Assembly (NCBI GenBank): GCA_022702705.1
Contig: CM040427.1
Location: 75,383,283 to 75,447,282 of the forward strand
Source of the DNA: Papilionanthe hookeriana x Papilionanthe teres
Lineage: Eukaryota; Streptophyta; Magnoliopsida; Asparagales; Orchidaceae
Direction of reading: 5' to 3'
Length of the DNA stretch: 64,000 nucleotides
This document shows, one piece after another, positions 58,984 to 64,000 of this stretch. The position numbers and the translations under genes were made by a program. Below the pieces are notes generated by a model. That model did no database searches and was not told the DNA's origin. It saw only the letters and a program-made list of their open reading frames with translations. Every line of letters begins with the position of its first letter. Within the stretch, counting starts at the first letter, position 1.

Positions 58984-60097
58984 TCAGGTTGTGTAATACT
59001 TCTTTAAATACCGTCCATTGATTTGAAGCATGTGTCGTTCTCCATGGCAATCCACCAGTTGGTAGGAACCTCCCGAGTAGACCGTCTCGACCACGAACGG
59101 CCCTTCCCATGATGGTTCAAATTTACCACCTATCTTGTGATGCGCAAGAATAGGTCTTCTGAGAACAAGATTTAAGTCACCGACTTTGAAAGTTCTTAGG
59201 CGGACTAGTTTATCATGGGCCTGAATCATCTTGGCTTGATACAGTTCCAAATTATGTTGTGCGGAAAGTCTTTTCCCTTCCAAGCTTTCCAATTCTTCCA
59301 GTCGTAGTCTGGCATTTTCTTCTATAGTGATCTTTTCTGCAACTGCAATTCGGAGTGACGGAAGCTGAACTTCTAGGGGAAAGACAGCCTCGGACCCATA
59401 CACTAAAGCGTAAGGCATAGACTGAGTAGGAGTCATAAAAGTCGTCCTGTAGGCCCATAAGGCTTCTAACAACTTCTCGTGCCAATTTCTCTTGTCGTCG
59501 TCCAAAGTTTTCTTTAAAATTTGAACGAGAGTTTTATTAAAAGCCTCAGCCAAGCCGTTCGCTCTTGGGTAGTAGATCATTGAGTATCGCCAATCGATCC
59601 CATGTCTTCTGACAAAATTGTTGATCTTTGTACTCTTGAATGCAGACCCATTATCTGAAATGATCCTGCGCGGTACCCCAAAACGGTAGACGACTTGGTT
59701 CTTGAAAAACTGTAGCACGTGGTGTGCCTTCACTTCTCTGAGTGGTATAACTTCTGCCCACTTGGAAAAGTAGTCCGTAGCTGCGAGAATGAAGCGATGT
59801 CCTCTTGAAGAAGGCGGTTCTATTGGACCCACTATATCTGTGCCCCAACACTCAAATGGCCACGACGCGATTGTCGGATGTAGCACATTTGGAGGTTGAT
59901 GTAGAACCACTCCATGCACTTGGCACTGGGTGACAACTTTTAGCAACTTTCATGCGGTCGGTCATCATTGAGGGCCGGTAGTACCCTAGTCTTTTAATCT
60001 TCATTTTCATTTTTGGACTCGATCGATAAGCGCCACACAGTCCTGAATGTACTTCTTTAACGATTTCACGAGCCTCGGACCCGCTCAGACATCTTAG
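58984..60097 (-). pseudogene. Tat-lineage integrase, decayed
   Basis: The zinc-binding part (60097-59947) reads LRCLSGSEAREIVKEVHSGL, then KRLGYYRPSMMTDRMKVAKS; the second His of HHCC is Tyr, a TAG precedes LRC, and an extra base in CACCCAG shifts the frame. The core (59946-58984) is open: Asp37 in WGTDIVGP, Asp98 in ISDNGSAF and Glu134 in NGLAEAFNKTL, an exact DD35E spacing. The C-terminus ends LQINGRYLKKYYTT, the usual end of Tat polyproteins. It would join element DNA to the chromosome. Confidence 0.88.
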
Positions 60098-60903
60098 CTA
60101 CATCTGATCAAAAGACCTTCTGTATAATGTATTGTTTATTAATGTGTAAGACATAGTTCTTTTCTTGATTTGATGGGCTAACGACTTATCGTCAGGCAGG
60201 TTTCCTTTCTGCAAGTAGTCTATTAGTGGTTGCCGCCAATCTTCTGTATTTTCTGTTACTGTTGCAATTGTTTCTTCTGCTTTTCTTTCTGATTTATGTA
60301 CTGTATCCATGTCGAGCTGTGATAGGACCTGTTGTCCCTGAACTGATACTTCAACTGACTCTCCTGCAAACAGGCAAATTCCTTTGCAAGGCGGGCTAAC
60401 GCATCGGCGAGAGCATTTTCTTTTCTGGAAATCTTGTAGATTATTACGTTTGGAATCTATTCCAACAGTTTCATGACATACTGAAAGTACTGCTCGAGCC
60501 TTGGCTTTAAAATTCTGTATTGTCCGGCGACCTGTTGAATGATCAACTGAGAATCTCCGTAGATGTTGATGTTTGTTATTCTCATCTGAATGGTTAATTC
60601 CAATCCGTTTATAAGGGCTTCGTATTCTGCCTCTTTGTTTGTACACGTTTCTGTTAAGTATTTGGAGTATCTTAACATCCCCCGCTCCGGTGTTATAAAG
60701 ATTAGTCTGATTCCTGCCTTACTGGGCACTATCGTTTGCAATTCTCTGTTCTTCTGTGCTGAGGACGCACCGTCGAAGTATAGTTCCCAACGTTGATCAT
60801 CAGGGTCTTCTAGGCTCATTATCTGCTTGTCAGGCAAATCGTCGTCAAGAGGCGAATCCGCCGGCAAAGGGTGTGCTGCGAGGAAGTCTGCTAGGACTTG
60901 TCT
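60098..60903 (-). pseudogene. Tat-lineage second (archaeal-type) RNase H and linker, decayed and truncated upstream
   Basis: Starts inside QVLADFLAAHPLP, then WELYFDGASS (Asp), TETCTNKEAEYEAL (Glu), INIYGDSQLIIQQVAGQY (Asp). The extra RNase H after the RT-RNase H is the hallmark of the Tat branch of Ty3/gypsy. A TAG follows MKLLE; KISRKENALADALARLAKEF continues in frame, then a shift leads to the linker (WRQPLIDYLQKGNLPDDKSL, then SYTLINNTLYRRS). RT, protease and gag are missing: at about 60903 the sequence changes to a copia fragment on the other strand. Confidence 0.85.
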
Positions 60904-61274
60904 GGCAGAAATAAGGATATATAAACCACATGAAAAGAAACTGGACTCAAGAACAATTAGTGGTTTTTTCATTGGTTATCCAGAAAATCCTAAAGGGTAT
61001 AGATTTTATTGTCCTAACCATAGTACAAGAATCATTGAAGCCGAAAATGCTAAGTTCATTGAGAATGGTGAAGTTTGTGGGAGTGTGGAACCACGTAAAG
61101 TGGAGATCCAAGAAATTAGGGTTCAAGTTCCTTTACCCAAAATTTCTTCTCATGTTGTTATTCCTACGGTTGTTGAACAGTTTGATAACTTAGAGAAATA
61201 ACAAATAAATGATCAAACACCCCACAATGAAATTGTTACTAATGAACCTACATTAGATGAACCACATGACGTAG
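60895..61274 (+). pseudogene. Copia pol fragment (end of integrase region)
   Basis: The plus strand reads AEIRIYKPHEKKLDSRTISG, then FFIGYPENPKGYRFYCPNHS and TRIIEAENAKFIENGE, the standard copia segment between the integrase core and RT. It runs to a TAA at 61201 and recognisable text (NDQTPHNEIVTNEPTLDEPHD) continues to the LTR at 61275. Confidence 0.8.
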
Positions 61275-63043
61275 TGACACAAGGAAAAAAGTTTAATATT
61301 TTCATGCTTATTTTACACTGATTTTGATGATATTACACTTTAAAGAAGGGTATTTTTGGTGTTTTTCTGCAGGTATGAAGATTAAGGACAAAGGAGCGAA
61401 AATATGCAAAAAGGAGCAAATTTGGAGCAAAAAGGACTAAAATATGAAAATTTGACCTAGGGCGCCGACGGCGAGGTCGATGGCGCCGACGACATGATTT
61501 TCCCGAGAGTTCAGAATATATTCCAAGGGAGGCCGCCGACGGCGGAGGTCGAGGCCGCCGACGGTGAGGCCAGTTTAAGGCACTGTTTCTAGAAGGTTGC
61601 CGACGGCGCAGCTCGAGGCCGCCAACGGCGGGATCGACGGTTCTTTCACAAAATACGCTGAATGTGGATGATTCTCGAAGGGATGCTTGCAGAACCCTTG
61701 GTGACTCTTCATCAACTTTAAAAAGAACCAATTTAGGCCAAAAAATTGTCTTTTTGGAATCCTCTAAAAGTCACTAAGAGTATGTAAAAAGTGCTATTAG
61801 AGATTTCTAATAGTTACTTAGTGTCAAATATGGAGTCCACTAGTGTCCATTTTTATTAGTGAGTGTTAAATAGTGAGTTCAAATAGAGATTGTGAGGAAT
61901 TCTTTGAAGGAATGTAAGAGTGGAAGGGAAGTGAGAGATCTCTTCTGCATTATTGTTTCGAAGGAGAATTCCACGTACTGTAAAAAAAGGAAGAGATTCA
62001 GAGGAACTTTAAGGAGTTTGCTTGGGGAGGAATTTAAGATAAGTTGTGTTTATTTACTTTAGTTTGTATAACTTTAATTTTATATATGAAATCAAAGTTT
62101 TATTGCATTCTCTTCATGAATTATGAGTAGTTGATCTGTCTTTCTCCTAGTTTTGGTATTTTTGTGGAATGATAAATAAAATTAATGTGTCATAAAAGAT
62201 TTAAAGAAGTTGTGATAATCTTTTAATTAGATCTTAATTTAATTTCAATTTGGCCAATTGAATAGTTAAAATCTGTTGAGTTTAACAACTATAGTAAAGA
62301 TTACATCCGAGATTCAGGGAGGTCAAAGTCCTTGGAAGGAGGGTACAAATAAATAGGGAAATAATATTTATCGGGCGTAGAATTGGAGATTTTAGAGTGA
62401 CAGGCTAAAATCCTCAATTCGGTCCTATCGTTTGGGTGCTGAAGTGTAGATTGTTAGCCCTCAGGAGAGGGGAACGTGAGAGCTCCGAAGTGAGAGCCGG
62501 TATCCTCCCAACCTAACCGTAAATTCAGTAACCAACCATAAGATTAGTCAATGTTCTTTATGCCTGGACCAAAGGGTAAAGAATATATATGCTCCTATTT
62601 GGTACAACACCATTTTTTTAACTAATTCTAATTATCTATTCACTTAAATATCTTAACAAAGGAGAAAGATTCTTGCTTATATATTTGAACTTCACTTTAG
62701 TAGTATAGTTGATTGTTAGTAGAACTAGTTTAATTTAAACTTCATATTATTGTCGATTGCTTATTAATAACAGATGGGCAAATTTGATTTAGTTTTGATT
62801 CTGAATTGATTTCTATAATCCTAGTATGTAGCCTCTAAAATATTCCCTGTGGGATCGATATCCAGGACTCCATTATGTATACTTGCGTTTAAAGGTAACT
62901 CTGCGATTAAAAAATTATAATATATAATTCTTACTAAAATTAATACTACGCTCCAAGTTTTTGGCGTGGTTACTGAGGATTTAGATTTTCTAGTAGTGGG
63001 GTCGAATTCTTATATTTATAAGTATATTTAAAAACTACGGTCA
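61275..63043 (+). mobile_element. 5' LTR of an Athila-like element (1,769 bp)
   Basis: TGACACAAGG...CTACGGTCA. It is inserted in the copia fragment and followed by a PBS and a gag start, so it is a 5' LTR. It contains repeated GCCGCCGACGGCG words (61455-61640), which are also seen before the transposon-protein ORFs at 1474 and 3461. The CCCTGTGGGATCGATATCC block at 62846 is shared with the LTRs at 32655 and 37401. Confidence 0.82.
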
Positions 63044-63049
63044 AGTTTT

Positions 63050-63067
63050 TGGCGCCGTTGCCGGGGA
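63050..63067 (+). other. Primer-binding site, tRNA-Asp
   Basis: TGGCGCCGTTGCCGGGGA, complementary to the 3' end of plant tRNA-Asp(GTC), six bases after the LTR end; this is the usual primer of Athila elements. Confidence 0.88.
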
Positions 63068-63173
63068 ATATAACATAATTAGAGTAACGGATAATTTTGG
63101 ACAGTTAGAAAAATTTTTAATAGAATTGCAACTTATTTAGTTAATTGTTTTGCTGTGTACTGATTTCGATTGT

Positions 63174-63292
63174 ATGCATAAAACTGGTTCTGAAAATCTT
63201 ATACCCTACGATTCGGAATTAGAACGCACTGTTAGGAGAATTAGAAAACTAAGAAAAGAACCTATAAATTCTGAAACAATGGAAAACAACGT
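63174..63292 (+). pseudogene. Athila-type gag, first 40 codons, interrupted by the giant LTR
   Basis: MHKTGSENLIPYDSELERTV, then RRIRKLRKEPINSETMENN. The YD.E.ERT.RR pattern is the conserved start of Athila gag. It is cut at 63292 by TGTCGGCG of the giant LTR. Confidence 0.75.
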
Positions 63293-64000
63293 TGTCGGCG
63301 TATTTTTTTTTTTTAGGTTTTGGTGTTTTATTTGGAAAAGGGGGGTCGCCTACAGAAATTGTCGGTGAATTTTAATTTAATTTAAATAAATAATTTGAAA
63401 AGTAATATTTGATTTTGAAAATAATTTTAAATTTGAAAATTTTAAGATATGAAATCAAACTGACATCACATCCCGAATAGTTCATATAAACGAGCACCGC
63501 ATCACAAACCACGTATCTATCCCGAAGAATAGGCACATTGCTTGATGATGGGGCTCGATTAAATAAACTAGAAGATTTGTGACATCCGTTTGGTCTGCGA
63601 ACCAATTTTATAAGCCGACAAATTCTCCCGTTTAATATGAAAACATTAAACGAGGGTTTATATTACTACAGGTTCTTAAAATTCCCTATAAGGGCAAGCC
63701 CCTATAGTTAATTACATCTTAAGTGACGGGAATCACCTAAGAAAACTCTCGATAATAATCGGTAGTTCGCTCTCAAGAATTTCAAAGTTTAAGTTTTCGA
63801 GGGATTGAATTTTGGAATTTCAATAGGGAATGGATCAAATTTGGAACATTTTGTTTTGGGAATTCAAAGGAAGAAAGGTAGGAGAAATCACAGATTCGAA
63901 GCGAACTTCGGTAATTTCCCGACTATCCTATTGTTTGGCTTGAATTTAGGAAAGTCCTAATGTTTATTTAATGTTTTGATCTTACCAATTTTAATTAGTT
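63293..64000 (-). mobile_element. Third copy of the giant LTR (runs off the window)
   Basis: TGTCGGCGTATTTTT...GGGGTCGCCTACAGAAATTG, then GATGGGGCTCGATTAAATAAAC and the following blocks match 41057-41760 closely. It has the same orientation as the copies at 40729 and 41057. Its left end sits cleanly in Athila gag, which independently fixes TGTCGGC as an LTR terminus. Confidence 0.85.

Overview
The window looks like repeat-dense nuclear DNA from a flowering plant. The evidence is one intron-containing plant-type MATE transporter gene, tRNA-primed LTR retrotransposons of the Athila, Tat and copia types, a CACTA end, and AT-rich spacers. The species cannot be told. No rRNA, tRNA gene or CRISPR array was seen. 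Only one apparently intact host gene is present (MATE, 7147-9570, eight exons, 487 residues); nearly everything else is transposable-element DNA in several nested layers.

Layout. 1-5039: 3' part of a minus-strand Athila-like element with two tandem decayed copies of a putative plant transposon protein ORF. 5350-5880: diverged tandem repeats. 6.2-9.7 kb: the MATE gene and its promoter. 9.7-15.6 kb: AT-rich spacer with a fossil LTR/PBS and a CACTA end. 15.6-21.0 kb: a second, dead MATE copy whose promoter and exon 1 are split by a GTTCG-rich insertion, itself holding a complete 3.27-kb non-autonomous element (291-bp LTRs, tRNA-iMet PBS, TSD TTGAC). 21,446-26,614: a complete non-autonomous Tat-type element with only gag (887-bp LTRs, TSD TAAAT). 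29-31.6 kb: decayed copia pol. 32.6-40.7 kb: several Athila-like LTRs and fragments, a MATE exon-1 fragment fused to copia gag, and a third transposon-protein ORF. 40,729-55,621: a giant LTR of about 7.4 kb interrupted by a 7,463-bp solo LTR of the same family (TSD ATGAT). 55.6-60.9 kb: the 3' half of a minus-strand Tat-type element. 60.9-63.3 kb: a copia fragment and an Athila-like 5' LTR with PBS and gag start. 63,293 to the end: a third copy of the giant LTR.

The most notable item is the Tat-type element. Downstream of its integrase, on the same strand and before its 3' LTR, lies an intronless reading frame for an ALKBH9/ALKBH10-type 2-oxoglutarate/Fe(II) RNA demethylase domain. All iron- and 2OG-binding residues are in place, although two TGA codons interrupt this copy. 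A retroelement carrying its own m6A-eraser-like protein would be a striking way to edit the methylation of its RNA. The main alternative is a retrocopy of a host ALKBH gene that landed there.
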